Assembly (NCBI RefSeq): GCF_023078375.1 | Contig: NZ_CP095554.1 | Coordinates: 2,530,501 to 2,594,500 of the forward strand | Length of the DNA stretch: 64,000 bases | Source: Roseomonas gilardii subsp. gilardii | GTDB lineage: Bacteria; Pseudomonadota; Alphaproteobacteria; Acetobacterales; Acetobacteraceae | Reading direction: 5' to 3' | Part shown: piece after piece, positions 8,927 to 17,584 of the stretch | Numbering within the stretch: position 1 is the stretch's first letter | How the letters are laid out: each line of letters starts with the position of its first letter | The notes under the pieces: generated by a model | What the model was told of the DNA's origin: nothing | What the model saw: the letters and a program-made list of their open reading frames with translations, nothing else | Database searches by the model: none | Made by a program: the position numbers and the translations under genes

Positions 8927-10015
8927 ATGGATCGTCGCAGCTTTCTGGCCTCCGCGGCCACCATCGCCCTGGCCGCCGGCACCCAGCGCCCCGGGCAGGC
9001 CCTGGCCCAATCGACGGCCCGGCCAACACCCCTGCCGCCCGGCTGGCGCCAGTTCGAGACCGTCACCCGCATCAAGCTGCTGGACGCCCCGGGCGCGGCG
9101 CAGCTCTGGCTGCCCCTGGCGCAGACGGCCGGCGGCTACCAGACCGTCCTCGAAACCCGCTGCCAGGGCACGGGCCAGGCGCGGGTGGTGCGCGACGCGC
9201 GGTATGGCGCGGAGATCCTGAAGATCAGCTGGGACGCGGGCTCCGACGGCCCGAGGAGCGCCGAGCTGGTCCAGCGCGTGGCCACCCGCGACCGCGACGG
9301 CCACGACCCCGCCGTGCCCGTCACCCTGGCCGAGCGCGAGTTCTGGACCCAGCCCACCGAGAGCGTGCAGACGGACGGCATCGTGCGCGACACCGCGCAG
9401 CGCATCACCGCCGGGCTGAGCGAGCCGCGCGCCAGGCTGCGGGCGATCTACGACTGGGTGGTGGACCACACGACGCGCGACCCCGAAACGCCGGGCTGCG
9501 GCTTCGGCGATGTCCGCGGCATGCTGGAAAGCGGCCGGCTGAGCGGCAAATGCGCCGACATCAACGGGCTCATGACCGGCCTCGCCCGCGCGGCGGGCTT
9601 CCCGGCGCGCGACGTGTACGGCATCCGCGTCGCCGGCTCGCGCCAGTTCCGGACGCTGGGCGCCAGCGGCGACGTCTCCAAGGCGCAGCACTGCCGCTCC
9701 GAGATCTTCCTGGAGGATGCCGGCTGGTTCCCCGTCGATCCGGCGGATGTGCGCAAGGTGATGCTGGAACACAAGCTGGCCCTGGACAGCGCCGAGATCC
9801 GCGCCCTGCGCGAAACCCTCTTCGGCTCCTGGGAGATGAACTGGGTGGGCTACAACAGCGCCACGGACATCATCCTGCCGGGCGCGATGGGCAACCAGAA
9901 GCCGAACTTCGCCTTCCTGATGTATCCCTGCGCCTTCACCGCGAACGGCCAGCCCGATTGCCTGGACCCGGTGCATTTCAGCTATGGGATCGAGGCGCGG
10001 GAGATCGCCGCCTGA
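8927..10015 (+). CDS. Tat-exported transglutaminase-like protease-fold protein
   Basis: 362 residues. The N-terminus MDRRSFLASAATIALAAG is a twin-arginine signal with cleavage likely near AQS (about residue 29). The transglutaminase-like triad is visible: Cys209 in SGKCADINGL, His255 in KAQHCRSE and Asp271 in FPVDPAD. The fold is usual for periplasmic cysteine proteases or amidases of COG1305. The substrate is unknown. It is not part of the cob pathway by sequence, although it lies between cobQ and cobD with a 110-base leader of its own. It converges with cobD, with 7 bases between the stops. Confidence 0.82.
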   Translation: MDRRSFLASAATIALAAGTQRPGQALAQSTARPTPLPPGWRQFETVTRIKLLDAPGAAQLWLPLAQTAGGYQTVLETRCQGTGQARVVRDARYGAEILKISWDAGSDGPRSAELVQRVATRDRDGHDPAVPVTLAEREFWTQPTESVQTDGIVRDTAQRITAGLSEPRARLRAIYDWVVDHTTRDPETPGCGFGDVRGMLESGRLSGKCADINGLMTGLARAAGFPARDVYGIRVAGSRQFRTLGASGDVSKAQHCRSEIFLEDAGWFPVDPADVRKVMLEHKLALDSAEIRALRETLFGSWEMNWVGYNSATDIILPGAMGNQKPNFAFLMYPCAFTANGQPDCLDPVHFSYGIEAREIAA

Positions 10016-10022
10016 CGGCCCC

Positions 10023-11048
10023 TCAGCCCGCCGCCAGGGCGAGCGCGGCCAGCGCCAGCACCGCCGCGAACTGCACCGCGCAGGCCCGGCGGTAGAGCCC
10101 CAGCGCCCGGCGCAGATCCGGGGGCCCCGCCTCCGCGCGGCCGTCGCCCATCCAGTGGTCCTCCACCCGCACGCCGCCATAGACGCGCGGCCCGGCGAGG
10201 CGCAGGCCCAGTGCCCCCGCCATGGCGGCCTCCGGCCACCCGGCATTGGGCGAACGGTGGCGCCGGGCATCCCGCCGCACTGCGCACAGGGCGCCCCGCG
10301 CGCTGGCCCCGGGCGTGAGCAGCGCGGCAAGGATGAGCCACAGCGCCGAGAGCCGCGAGGCCGGCAGGTTCACCAGATCGTCGAAACGGGCGGCGGCCCA
10401 GCCATAGTCGGCGTATCGCGGCGTGCGGTGGCCGATCATGCTGTCGGCGGTATTCGCGGCCTTGTAGCCCGCGATGCCCGGCAGGCCCGCGGCCCCGCAC
10501 CAGAAGGCCGGCGCCACCACGCCATCGGAAAAATTCTCGGCCAGGCTCTCGATCGCGGCGCGCACCACACCCGCCTCATCCAGCGCGGCGGGATCGCGCC
10601 CCACGATCTGCGACACCGCCTCGCGTCCACCCTCCAGCCCGCGCCCCTCCAGCCCCCGGGCCACGGCGCGCACGTGATCGTGCAGGCTGCGCTGCGCGGG
10701 CAGGCTGGCGGCCAGCAGCGCCAGCAGGGTAACCGCCAGCCAGAAGGGCAGGAGCCGCAGCAGCAGGATCTGCAGCAGCAGGGCTGGCACCACCACGGCC
10801 AGCAGCAGCAGGAGCTGCGCGAGAAGACCGCCGAGCCGCCTTGCCTTATTGGTGCCGGCTTCCCGATTCAGACGGCGTTCCAGCCGGGCGATGAGCCCCC
10901 CCATCCAGACCACCGGATGGCGGACCCGGCGGAACAGGGCTTCGGGATAGCCAAGGACGGCTTCCAGCGCGAGGGCGCCGGCCAGGATGAACAAGCTGGG
11001 CAAGGGACAGGCCGAATTGCTGACGATGAATGCGGCGGGGGCTAGCAT
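10023..11048 (-). CDS. cobD: Adenosylcobinamide-phosphate synthase (CobD/CbiB)
   Basis: Integral membrane enzyme joining (R)-1-amino-2-propanol phosphate to adenosylcobyric acid. 341 residues from ATG 11048. Family motifs seen: HPVVWMGGLI near residue 43, ESLAENFSDGVVAPAFW, the GYKAANTADSMIGHR stretch and VEDHWMGDGR near the C-terminus. There are several hydrophobic helices, including a long leucine-rich one near residue 85. Diverges from cobC, which makes the amino-propanol phosphate precursor, so the two functionally linked enzymes share one very short intergenic region. Confidence 0.92.
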   Translation of the reverse strand: MLAPAAFIVSNSACPLPSLFILAGALALEAVLGYPEALFRRVRHPVVWMGGLIARLERRLNREAGTNKARRLGGLLAQLLLLLAVVVPALLLQILLLRLLPFWLAVTLLALLAASLPAQRSLHDHVRAVARGLEGRGLEGGREAVSQIVGRDPAALDEAGVVRAAIESLAENFSDGVVAPAFWCGAAGLPGIAGYKAANTADSMIGHRTPRYADYGWAAARFDDLVNLPASRLSALWLILAALLTPGASARGALCAVRRDARRHRSPNAGWPEAAMAGALGLRLAGPRVYGGVRVEDHWMGDGRAEAGPPDLRRALGLYRRACAVQFAAVLALAALALAAG

Positions 11049-11073
11049 GTCCCGCGATGGCGCGTCAGGCGCC

Positions 11074-12048
11074 GTGACGGAACATGGCGGCCGGCTGGCC
11101 GCGGCGCGGCTGCTCTTTCCCGGCGCGCCGGAGCCTTTCCTGGACCTCTCCACCGGCATCAACCCGGTGCCCTACCGCCTGGCGCGCTTCCCGGCCGATG
11201 CCTTCACCCGCCTGCCGGAGCCGGAGGCGCTGTGGGAACTCCAGGCGATCGCCGCCGCCGCCTATGGCGCGGCCTCGCCCGAGATGGTGGCGGCGGCACC
11301 GGGCACGCAGATCCTGATCAGCCTCCTGCCACATTTGCTGTCCTGGCGCGACGTGGCGGTGCTGGGCCCGACCTATGCCGAGCACGCCCTGTCCTGGCGG
11401 GCGGCCGGGGCGCGTGTGACGGAGACGGACGACCCGGCGGAACTGGCGCGGCACGAGGTGGCGGTGCTCTGCAACCCCAACAATCCGGACGGTCGCCGGC
11501 ATGGCCGGGCGGCGCTGGCGGAACTGGCCTCCCGGGTGCGGCTGCTGGTGGTGGACGAATCCTTCGCCGATTTCGACGGGCCGGAGCGCAACGCGGCACC
11601 GCTCCTGCCGCGCCCGGACCTGCTGGTGCTGCGCTCCTTCGGCAAGAGCTACGGCCTGGCCGGCCTCCGCCTCGGCTTCGCCCTGGCCGAGCCCACCCTG
11701 GCGGGGCGGCTGCGCGCGGCGATGGGTCCCTGGGCCGTCTCCGGTCCCGCCCTGGCGGTGGGCATCCCGGCCCTGCGCGACCGGAACTGGCTGATGGAGG
11801 CATCGCGCCGCTGCGCCGTGGATGCCCTGCGCCTGGACATGCTGCTGGCCCGGGCGGGCTTCCGCATCCTGGGCGGCACCAGTCTGTTCCGCCTGGCCGC
11901 GCATGAGGACGCGCCCGGCTGGTTCGCGCGGCTGGGGTGGGCGGGCATCCTGGTGCGGCAGTTCCGCGAGCAGCCCGGCTGGCTGCGCTTCGGCCTGCCG
12001 GGGGACGAGGCGGGCTGGACGCGGCTGGAGGCGGCGCTGCTGCGCTGA
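11074..12048 (+). CDS. cobC: L-threonine-O-3-phosphate decarboxylase CobC
   Basis: PLP-dependent, histidinol-phosphate-aminotransferase-like enzyme making (R)-1-amino-2-propanol phosphate for the cobalamin nucleotide loop. 324 residues from GTG 11074, chosen because relatives begin with xxEHGGRL, as here (VTEHGGRLAAA). DLSTGINP follows, and the PLP lysine lies in SFGKSYGLAGLRLGF at about residue 193. Upstream in-frame ATGs at 11047 and 11026 are alternatives; the one at 11047 would share its CATG with the cobD start on the other strand. Converges with the lipoprotein at 12062. Confidence 0.9.
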   Translation: MTEHGGRLAAARLLFPGAPEPFLDLSTGINPVPYRLARFPADAFTRLPEPEALWELQAIAAAAYGAASPEMVAAAPGTQILISLLPHLLSWRDVAVLGPTYAEHALSWRAAGARVTETDDPAELARHEVAVLCNPNNPDGRRHGRAALAELASRVRLLVVDESFADFDGPERNAAPLLPRPDLLVLRSFGKSYGLAGLRLGFALAEPTLAGRLRAAMGPWAVSGPALAVGIPALRDRNWLMEASRRCAVDALRLDMLLARAGFRILGGTSLFRLAAHEDAPGWFARLGWAGILVRQFREQPGWLRFGLPGDEAGWTRLEAALLR

Positions 12049-12061
12049 GGTGGCCCCGCGC

Positions 12062-12373
12062 TCAATAGGCGTAGGCGCGGCCCGGATAGGGCGGCACGGC
12101 CGGGGCCGGATAACTGTAAGAGGCCGGTGGCCGGGAGGCATCGATCGCCGCCCCCATGGCCGCACCGGCTGCCGCGCCGGCCGCGGCACCCGCCGCCGCG
12201 GCGGAACCGGATGCCCCGTAATAGGCATAGGGATCGGGCGCCACGACCTGGACGCAGCCCCCCAGCAGCGGCGCCCCGAGCAGCAGGCCGAGAAGCGAAA
12301 GGCGCCAGCCCCTTGCGGTGGGGCGAGCCCGGGCCGGACGCCGGAAGGAAAGCCGCTGGGCCAAGATGCGCAT
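12062..12373 (-). CDS. Small glycine-zipper outer-membrane lipoprotein
   Basis: 103 residues. A basic N-terminus is followed by a hydrophobic stretch ending in the lipobox LLGGC near residue 37. The mature part carries an Ala/Gly zipper of GAAAGAAAGAAMGAAI type and a Tyr/Pro-rich tail ending GRAYAY. This resembles small SlyB/Rcp-type glycine-zipper lipoproteins in outline, but no specific function can be given. Sits alone between cobC (convergent) and the broken amidohydrolase upstream on the same strand. Confidence 0.7.
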   Translation of the reverse strand: MRILAQRLSFRRPARARPTARGWRLSLLGLLLGAPLLGGCVQVVAPDPYAYYGASGSAAAAGAAAGAAAGAAMGAAIDASRPPASYSYPAPAVPPYPGRAYAY

Positions 12374-12440
12374 CCGGTCAGGCTGGCCATTCCGGCGGCG
12401 GGAGGCAAGCGCCCTCCCGCAACCGTGCTGTCCCCGCCGC

Positions 12441-13616
12441 TCAGCCCCGGCGGGGCAGGAGCTGTTCCGCCAGCGTGGCGAAATAGGAGGCGCCGACCGG
12501 CAGGATCTCGTCGTTGAAGTCATAGAGCGGGTGGTGGACGTTGGGATCGTGCCCCGTCCGCCCACCGCCGAGGAACAGATAGGACCCGTCCTTCGCATTG
12601 AGCATGAAGGAGAAATCCTCGCCCCCCATGGTCGGCTTCTCCACCTCGATCACGCGGTTCTCGCCCACCACCTTCGCGGCGGCTCCGGCGGCGAGGCGCG
12701 TGCTCTCCGCCTCGTTCACCGTCGCCGGATAGGCGCGCTGGAAATCCACCTCGGCGCTGGCGCCGAAGGCCGACGCGATGCCGGTCGCGATCTCACGCAC
12801 CTTGCGCTCCAGCAGGTCGCCGATCTCCGGCTTGAACCAGCGCGCCGTGCCCTGCATCCGCACCACCTCCGGGATCACGTTGAAGGTATGGCCGCCGGTG
12901 ATATGCGCGATGGTGACGACGCCGGCCTCCACCGGCTCGACATTGCGGGCCACGATGGATTGCAGCGCGGAGACGATCTGCGCCGCGATCACGATCGGGT
13001 CGTTGCCGTTATGCGGCATGGCGCCATGCGCGCCCTTGCCGGTGACGGTGATGGTGATGTTGGCGACGGCGGCCATGATCGGCCCGGCCTTCCAGCCGAA
13101 CTACCCGGCCGGCAGGCTGGGCCAGTTGTGGATGCCGAAGACGCGCGTCATGGGAAAGCGCTCGAACAGCCCCTCCTTCACCATCGCGTCGCCGCCGCCG
13201 AAATTCTCCTCGGCCGGCTGGAAGATCACATAGGCCGTGCCGGCGAAGTTGCGCGTCTCCGCCAGGTACTTCGCGGCACCCAGCAGCATGGTGGTGTGCC
13301 CGTCATGGCCGCAGGCATGCATCTTGCCGGGGATCGTGGAGGCATAGTCGAGCCCCGTCTCCTCCAGGATCGGCAGCGCGTCCATATCGGCGCGGAAGCC
13401 GATGCCGTCGCCCGGCTCCTGCCCCCGGATCACCCCCACCACGCCCGTCTTCGCGATGCCGGTCACGACCTCGTCGCAGCCGAACTGCCGCAGCTTCTCC
13501 GCGACGATGCCGGAGGTGCGGACCTCCTCATAGGCCAGTTCCGGATGGCGGTGGAAATCCTGCCGCCATGCGGTCATCTCGTCGTGGAACTCGGCGATAC
13601 GGTTCAGGACAGGCAT
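12441..13616 (-). pseudogene. M20D-family amidohydrolase (hippurate hydrolase-like) with in-frame amber codon
   Basis: The frame reads as a full-length 391-residue M20D metallo-amidohydrolase except for a TAG at complement(13101..13103), codon 172. Before it come DFHRHPELAYEE, the metal motif HACGHDGHT and PAEENFGGG; after it come GKGAHGAMPH, MGGEDFSFML and the terminal HHPLYDFND. Around the stop, LPAG(stop)FGWKAGPIMAA aligns with family members if the codon were CAG (Gln), so a single C-to-T change explains it. No frame change is involved. Either a recent nonsense mutation, a read error, or a low level of suppression. ATG at 13076 could give a C-terminal fragment, which would lack the metal site. 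Confidence 0.88.
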
Positions 13617-13686
13617 GACGGCCCTCGCTCTGTGTCTTCACCCGGTGGTTTGGGGCCGGGCCGGAATGGAGGCAAGAGCGCCCGCC

Positions 13687-14577
13687 TCACCCCCGCCCGA
13701 AGGTGCTCGCCAGCCCCGCTTCCAGCGGCCGCGGCTCCACGCCCAGCTCCGCCCGCATCGGCCCGATATCAAACCCCTTGTCCTCCGTCAGCCGCCGCAG
13801 CTCGCTCGCCCGCACGGTGGGCAGGAAGGGCAGCAGCCGGGTGAAGGGGGACAGCGCCAGCAGCGGCGCCAGCGGCACGGGCAGGACCGGCGGCACCCGC
13901 ACCCCGGCGGCACGGCAGACGGCGCGCAGGAAATCGGCATAGCGCAGCGCCTCCGGCCCGGCGATCACCAGCGCCTGTGGCCTCTTCCAGTCCCGCGCCA
14001 GGGCGGCGCGCAGGCTGGCGGTGACGTCGTCCTGGTGGATCGGCTGCACCAGCGCCTGGCCGCCACCGGGCAGGGGCGCGACGGGCAGGCGGCGCATCAG
14101 CGCGGCCAGCCGCTGCACATTGTCCTCCCCCTGGGCGCCATAGATCATGGTGGGGTGCAGGATCACGCCGTTCCGGCCGCTGGCCAGCAGCGCCGCCTCG
14201 CCGGCGCGCACACCGTCGCCATGCGCATCCGCCCAGCGGGAGAAGCGGCGCGTGCTGCCCATCAGCACGATCCGCGCCTCCGGCGGCGCGGCGGCCAGGA
14301 TCGCCGGGGCATGCCGGGCATGGGCGCCGGACACGATGCGCGTGGCATCCGCCAGCGCGGCGCGCAGGGCGGCGGCATCCTTCAGGTCGGCGGTCCGCGG
14401 CGTACCGGGCAGGCCGGTGGCGGCCCAGCGTTCCGCGCTCCGCACCACGGGGATGAAGGGGATGCCGTCACCGGCCAGGGAGCGGCAGAGCGTCGCGCCG
14501 GAACGGCCGGAGGCGCCGATCACCGTGACCGGGTCCTCTCCGGGACGCGGCATCGCACCCGCCGGCAGGGCGCTCAC
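13687..14577 (-). CDS. NAD(P)-binding atypical short-chain dehydrogenase (NDUFA9-like)
   Basis: 296 residues. The nucleotide-binding motif VTVIGASGRSGATLCRSL is at about residues 17-34. MGSTRRFSRW and HPTMIYGAQGEDN then follow, as in atypical extended SDRs related to NDUFA9/YwnB-type NAD-dependent epimerases. The canonical Tyr-x-x-x-Lys pair is not evident, so it may bind rather than turn over a substrate. Its ATG lies inside the extensin-like gene's stop (ATGA overlap), so the two are co-translated. The role is unknown. Confidence 0.75.
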   Translation of the reverse strand: MSALPAGAMPRPGEDPVTVIGASGRSGATLCRSLAGDGIPFIPVVRSAERWAATGLPGTPRTADLKDAAALRAALADATRIVSGAHARHAPAILAAAPPEARIVLMGSTRRFSRWADAHGDGVRAGEAALLASGRNGVILHPTMIYGAQGEDNVQRLAALMRRLPVAPLPGGGQALVQPIHQDDVTASLRAALARDWKRPQALVIAGPEALRYADFLRAVCRAAGVRVPPVLPVPLAPLLALSPFTRLLPFLPTVRASELRRLTEDKGFDIGPMRAELGVEPRPLEAGLASTFGRG

Positions 14578-15311
14578 CGGCAGGCCCGCCAGGGCCCGCG
14601 GTCGAGATGGAAATGGTCGCGGTGCAAGGCGTTGTACTCCGGTCCCAGGACGGCGTCGAAGACACGGCAGGCGCCGTCGCGCGCCGCGTGCAGGAAGGCG
14701 CCGCGCGGCCCGGGATCGTCCCAGTCGCGGGCCAGCGACACCTCGCGCCCGTCTGCCAGCACGAAGCCCGCCACATCAAGGGCATTGGCGGTGGCATGCT
14801 GGCTGCGCCGGGTGCGGTCCCCGATACCACTCCCGATACCGCCCTGGGGGCCGCCCCGCACCGCGCGGCAGGCATAGGTGCCGAGCTGCCGGATGCGCAC
14901 GACCTCCTGCCCCAGATGCTCCCGCGCGGCGGGCTGGAGGATGGCGTTGACATAGATGGCCCAGGAGGCCCCCACCGCGCAGGTCGCCATGGGCGCCGCC
15001 GGGGCGAGCGGCGGCCCGAAATCCAGCCGCAGGGCATCCAGGACCTCGCACCCCTCGTCCGAAGGCTGGTCCACGACCCGGCGCACGGGGATTCCGGCGG
15101 CCTCGAAGGCGGCGAAGCAGCGCTCCGGCTGCCATTTCATCTGCGCCAGCTTGAACCGGCTCATCGGGTTGGGCGCGGCCCGCAGGTCCAGCGGCGCGAA
15201 AGGGTCCCAGGCCGGGGGCAGGCGCAGGAATCCCGCCAGCGCCGCCCCCAGCAGGGCGAGCGGCAACAGCAGCAGGAGGAGGGCGCGCTTCACGCGCATG
15301 GACATGGCCAC
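14574..15311 (-). CDS. Extensin-like (ExtC) exported protein, M15-type peptidase fold
   Basis: 245 residues, with a basic N-terminus and a leucine-rich segment (residues 9-28) acting as a signal or membrane anchor. The C-terminal half matches the extensin-like domain common in alphaproteobacteria: SQHATANALDVAGF near residue 175 and HRDHFHLD near 233 give the His/Asp/His ligands of LAS-type peptidoglycan peptidases, and several Cys pairs are present. A periplasmic cell-wall role is inferred. Heads a two-gene operon with the SDR gene, divergent from rplM. Confidence 0.82.
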   Translation of the reverse strand: MAMSMRVKRALLLLLLPLALLGAALAGFLRLPPAWDPFAPLDLRAAPNPMSRFKLAQMKWQPERCFAAFEAAGIPVRRVVDQPSDEGCEVLDALRLDFGPPLAPAAPMATCAVGASWAIYVNAILQPAAREHLGQEVVRIRQLGTYACRAVRGGPQGGIGSGIGDRTRRSQHATANALDVAGFVLADGREVSLARDWDDPGPRGAFLHAARDGACRVFDAVLGPEYNALHRDHFHLDRGPWRACR

Positions 15312-15345
15312 GGCCCCGCGTTCCGGCAGCGGGAAAGGGGCCGAT

Positions 15346-15392
15346 TTTGTGGTAACGAAATGCCGCCGGATTTGTGGTATGAAAATACCACA
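15346..15392. repeat. Paired TTTGTGGTA repeats with a perfect 8-bp palindrome, candidate operator
   Basis: TTTGTGGTAACGAAA (15346-15360) and TTTGTGGTATGAAAA (15371-15385) form an imperfect direct repeat 25 bases apart. The second copy also starts a perfect inverted repeat, TGTGGTAT-GAAA-ATACCACA (15373-15392). The block is AT-rich against a GC-rich background and lies 21-68 bases upstream of the putative rplM -35 box, in the divergent region with the extensin-like gene. A protein-binding site is inferred; I do not recognise the regulator. Confidence 0.5.
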
Positions 15393-15413
15393 TCGAAAAA
15401 ACCCTGATTTGGC

Positions 15414-15442
15414 TTGACTTACAGCGCCAGGACGGCGATATG
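15414..15442 (+). promoter_or_regulatory. Sigma-70-type promoter of rplM-rpsI
   Basis: TTGACT at 15414-15419, a 17-base spacer and GATATG at 15437-15442, placed 34 bases before the rplM ATG. The -35 box is near consensus and the spacing ideal; the -10 box is moderate. It sits directly after the repeat/palindrome block. Confidence 0.6.
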
Positions 15443-15475
15443 CCGCGCCACTCTTACTGAACCATCTGGATCGCC

Positions 15476-15946
15476 ATGCTCTCGACGCAGACCCGCTCGA
15501 TCAAGCCGGCGGAGGTCAAGAAGGACTGGGTGCTGATCGACGCGGAGGGCCTCGTGCTCGGCCGCCTCGCCGCCCTGGTCGCCAATCGCCTCCGCGGGAA
15601 GCACAAGCCCACCTTCACCCCGCATGTCGATTGCGGCGATCACGTCGTGATCGTCAACGCCGACAAGGTCCGCGTCACCGGCGCCAAGGCCGAGCAGTCC
15701 GTGTTCTACTGGCACACCGGCTATGCCGGCGGCATCAAGGGCCGCACGGTGCGTGAGCGCCTCGAGGGTCGTTTCCCCGAGCGCGTGATCGAGAAGGCCG
15801 TGGAGCGCATGATCACCCGTGGCCCCCTCGGCCGCCAGCAGATGCGCAACCTCCATGTCTATGCCGGTGGCGAGCACCCGCATGCCGGTCAGACGCCGTC
15901 GAAGATCGACATCGCGGCGCTGAACCGCAAGAACAAGGTGGCCTGA
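15476..15946 (+). CDS. rplM: 50S ribosomal protein L13
   Basis: 156 residues of clear uL13: [17 protein letters not shown] near the N-terminus, [30 protein letters not shown] and the terminal [12 protein letters not shown]. Early assembly protein of the large subunit. Two bases separate its stop from the rpsI GTG, the conserved L13-S9 pair. Confidence 0.97.
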   Translation: MLSTQTRSIKPAEVKKDWVLIDAEGLVLGRLAALVANRLRGKHKPTFTPHVDCGDHVVIVNADKVRVTGAKAEQSVFYWHTGYAGGIKGRTVRERLEGRFPERVIEKAVERMITRGPLGRQQMRNLHVYAGGEHPHAGQTPSKIDIAALNRKNKVA

Positions 15947-15948
15947 CC

Positions 15949-16473
15949 GTGAGCGACACCCAGTCCACGAACACCAGCGCCAACTCCAGCGCCAACTCCC
16001 TGGCCGACCTCAAGACCCTCGTCGCCGGCACCCCGGCCGGCGAGGGCACCACGGCCGCCGTGACCCGTGAGCCGAAGCGCGACGCCCAGGGCCGCGCCTA
16101 CGCGACCGGCCGCCGCAAGAACGCCATCGCCCGCGTCTGGCTGAAGCCCGGCAAGGGCGTGGTCGAGGTCAACGGCAAGGCGCAGGCGAAGTACTTCGCC
16201 CGCCCGGTGCTGCGGATGCTGATCGCCCAGCCCTTCCTGGTCGCGGACCGCTACCAGCAGTTCGACGTGATCTGCACGGTGGTCGGCGGTGGCCTCTCCG
16301 GCCAGGCCGGCGCGGTGCGCCTCGGCGTCAGCCGCGCGCTCACCCATTACGAGCCCGCCCTGCGCCCGATCCTGAAGAAGGCCGGCTTCCTGACCCGCGA
16401 CCCGCGCGTGGTCGAGCGCAAGAAGTACGGCAAGGCCAAGGCCCGACGTTCCTTCCAGTTCAGCAAGCGCTGA
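15949..16473 (+). CDS. rpsI: 30S ribosomal protein S9
   Basis: 174 residues. A Ser/Asn/Thr-rich N-terminal extension of about 50 residues, usual in this group, precedes the uS9 domain starting at [20 protein letters not shown]. It ends in the typical basic tail [16 protein letters not shown], which reaches the P-site tRNA. GTG start directly after rplM. A strong terminator follows. Confidence 0.97.
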   Translation: MSDTQSTNTSANSSANSLADLKTLVAGTPAGEGTTAAVTREPKRDAQGRAYATGRRKNAIARVWLKPGKGVVEVNGKAQAKYFARPVLRMLIAQPFLVADRYQQFDVICTVVGGGLSGQAGAVRLGVSRALTHYEPALRPILKKAGFLTRDPRVVERKKYGKAKARRSFQFSKR

Positions 16474-16518
16474 CCGGGGGCGGGCGCCGGTTGGCGCCCG
16501 GGCCGTATCTGGTTCCGG

Positions 16519-16550
16519 AAAAGGGCGGTCCCGCTGGGGCCGCCCTTTTT
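16519..16550 (+). terminator. Rho-independent terminator after rpsI
   Basis: A 13-bp stem (AAAGGGCGGTCCC pairing with GGGGCCGCCCTTT, one G-T wobble) with a short GCT-type loop, ending in a run of T. Lies 46 bases after the rpsI stop and separates the ribosomal operon from argC. Confidence 0.9.
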
Positions 16551-16627
16551 CACGTTCTTGTCCGTTGTTCCGGCGCGGTGCCTGCGTCATCACCGTGTCC
16601 CATCCGAGAGCGAGAGGAGTTCTCCGC

Positions 16628-17584
16628 ATGGCCAAGGGTTCCCTGCCGTCCGTCTTCGTGGACGGCGAGTCCGGCACCACGGGGCTGCAGATCGTCGAGC
16701 GCCTGCAGAACCTGCCGGGCGTCGCGCTGCGCTCCCTGCCGGCGGAGCGCCGCAAGGACCCGGAGGCCAAGCGCGCCCTGATGGCCGAGGTGGATGCCGT
16801 GGTGCTCTGCCTGCCCGACGACGCGGCGAAGGAAAGCGCCGCCATGGCTGCCTCGCTGGGCGCCGACGCGCCGAAGGTGCTGGACGCCTCGACCGCCCAC
16901 CGGGTGAACCCGGACTGGGTCTACGGCTTCCCCGAACTCTCGCCGGAACAGGCCACCGCCATCGCCCAGGCCCCGCGCGTGAGCAATCCCGGCTGCTACC
17001 CCACCGGCGGCATCGCCCTGCTGCGGCCGCTGGTCGATGCCGGCCTCATCCCGGCGGACCACCCGGTCACGGTGAACGCCGTCTCGGGCTATTCCGGCGG
17101 CGGCAAGGCGATGATCGCCGAGCACGAGGGCGGCAAGGCGCCGAATTTCGAGCTCTACGGCCTGGGGCTGGAGCACAAGCACGTGGCGGAGCTGCAGCGC
17201 TATTCCGGCCTGACGCGCCGCCCGCTCTTCGTGCCGAGCGTCGGCCATTTCCGGCAGGGCATGCTGGTCTCCATCCCGCTGCACCTCGACACGCTGCCGG
17301 GCAGGCCCTCCGTGGCCGACCTGCGCGCGGCGCTGGAGGCGCGCTATGCCGATTCCCCCTGGGTGCGCGTCATGCCCGCCGAGGCGAACGGCAAGCTGGA
17401 GGCCGAGGCGCTGAACGACACCAACAACCTGGAACTGCGGGTCTTCGGCAACGATGCCCGGGCGCAGGCGGTGCTGGTGGCGCGGCTGGACAATCTCGGC
17501 AAGGGCGCCTCGGGCGCGGCGGTGCAGAATCTCGGCCTGATGCTGGGCCTCGATGTCGAGGCGCGGCTGGGCAGGGCCGCATGA
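16628..17584 (+). CDS. argC: N-acetyl-gamma-glutamyl-phosphate reductase
   Basis: Third step of arginine synthesis, NADPH-dependent. 318 residues, the short (type 2) ArgC form. The nucleotide-binding start VFVDGESGTTGLQI, active-site Cys in VSNPGCYPTGG near residue 122 and His in SVGHFRQGM near 205 are seen. ATG 16628 follows a good GAGAGGAG site 8 bases upstream. Its stop overlaps the carbonic anhydrase ATG (ATGA). argB lies at 48.4 kb in this window; the other arg genes are not seen. Confidence 0.95.
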   Translation: MAKGSLPSVFVDGESGTTGLQIVERLQNLPGVALRSLPAERRKDPEAKRALMAEVDAVVLCLPDDAAKESAAMAASLGADAPKVLDASTAHRVNPDWVYGFPELSPEQATAIAQAPRVSNPGCYPTGGIALLRPLVDAGLIPADHPVTVNAVSGYSGGGKAMIAEHEGGKAPNFELYGLGLEHKHVAELQRYSGLTRRPLFVPSVGHFRQGMLVSIPLHLDTLPGRPSVADLRAALEARYADSPWVRVMPAEANGKLEAEALNDTNNLELRVFGNDARAQAVLVARLDNLGKGASGAAVQNLGLMLGLDVEARLGRAA

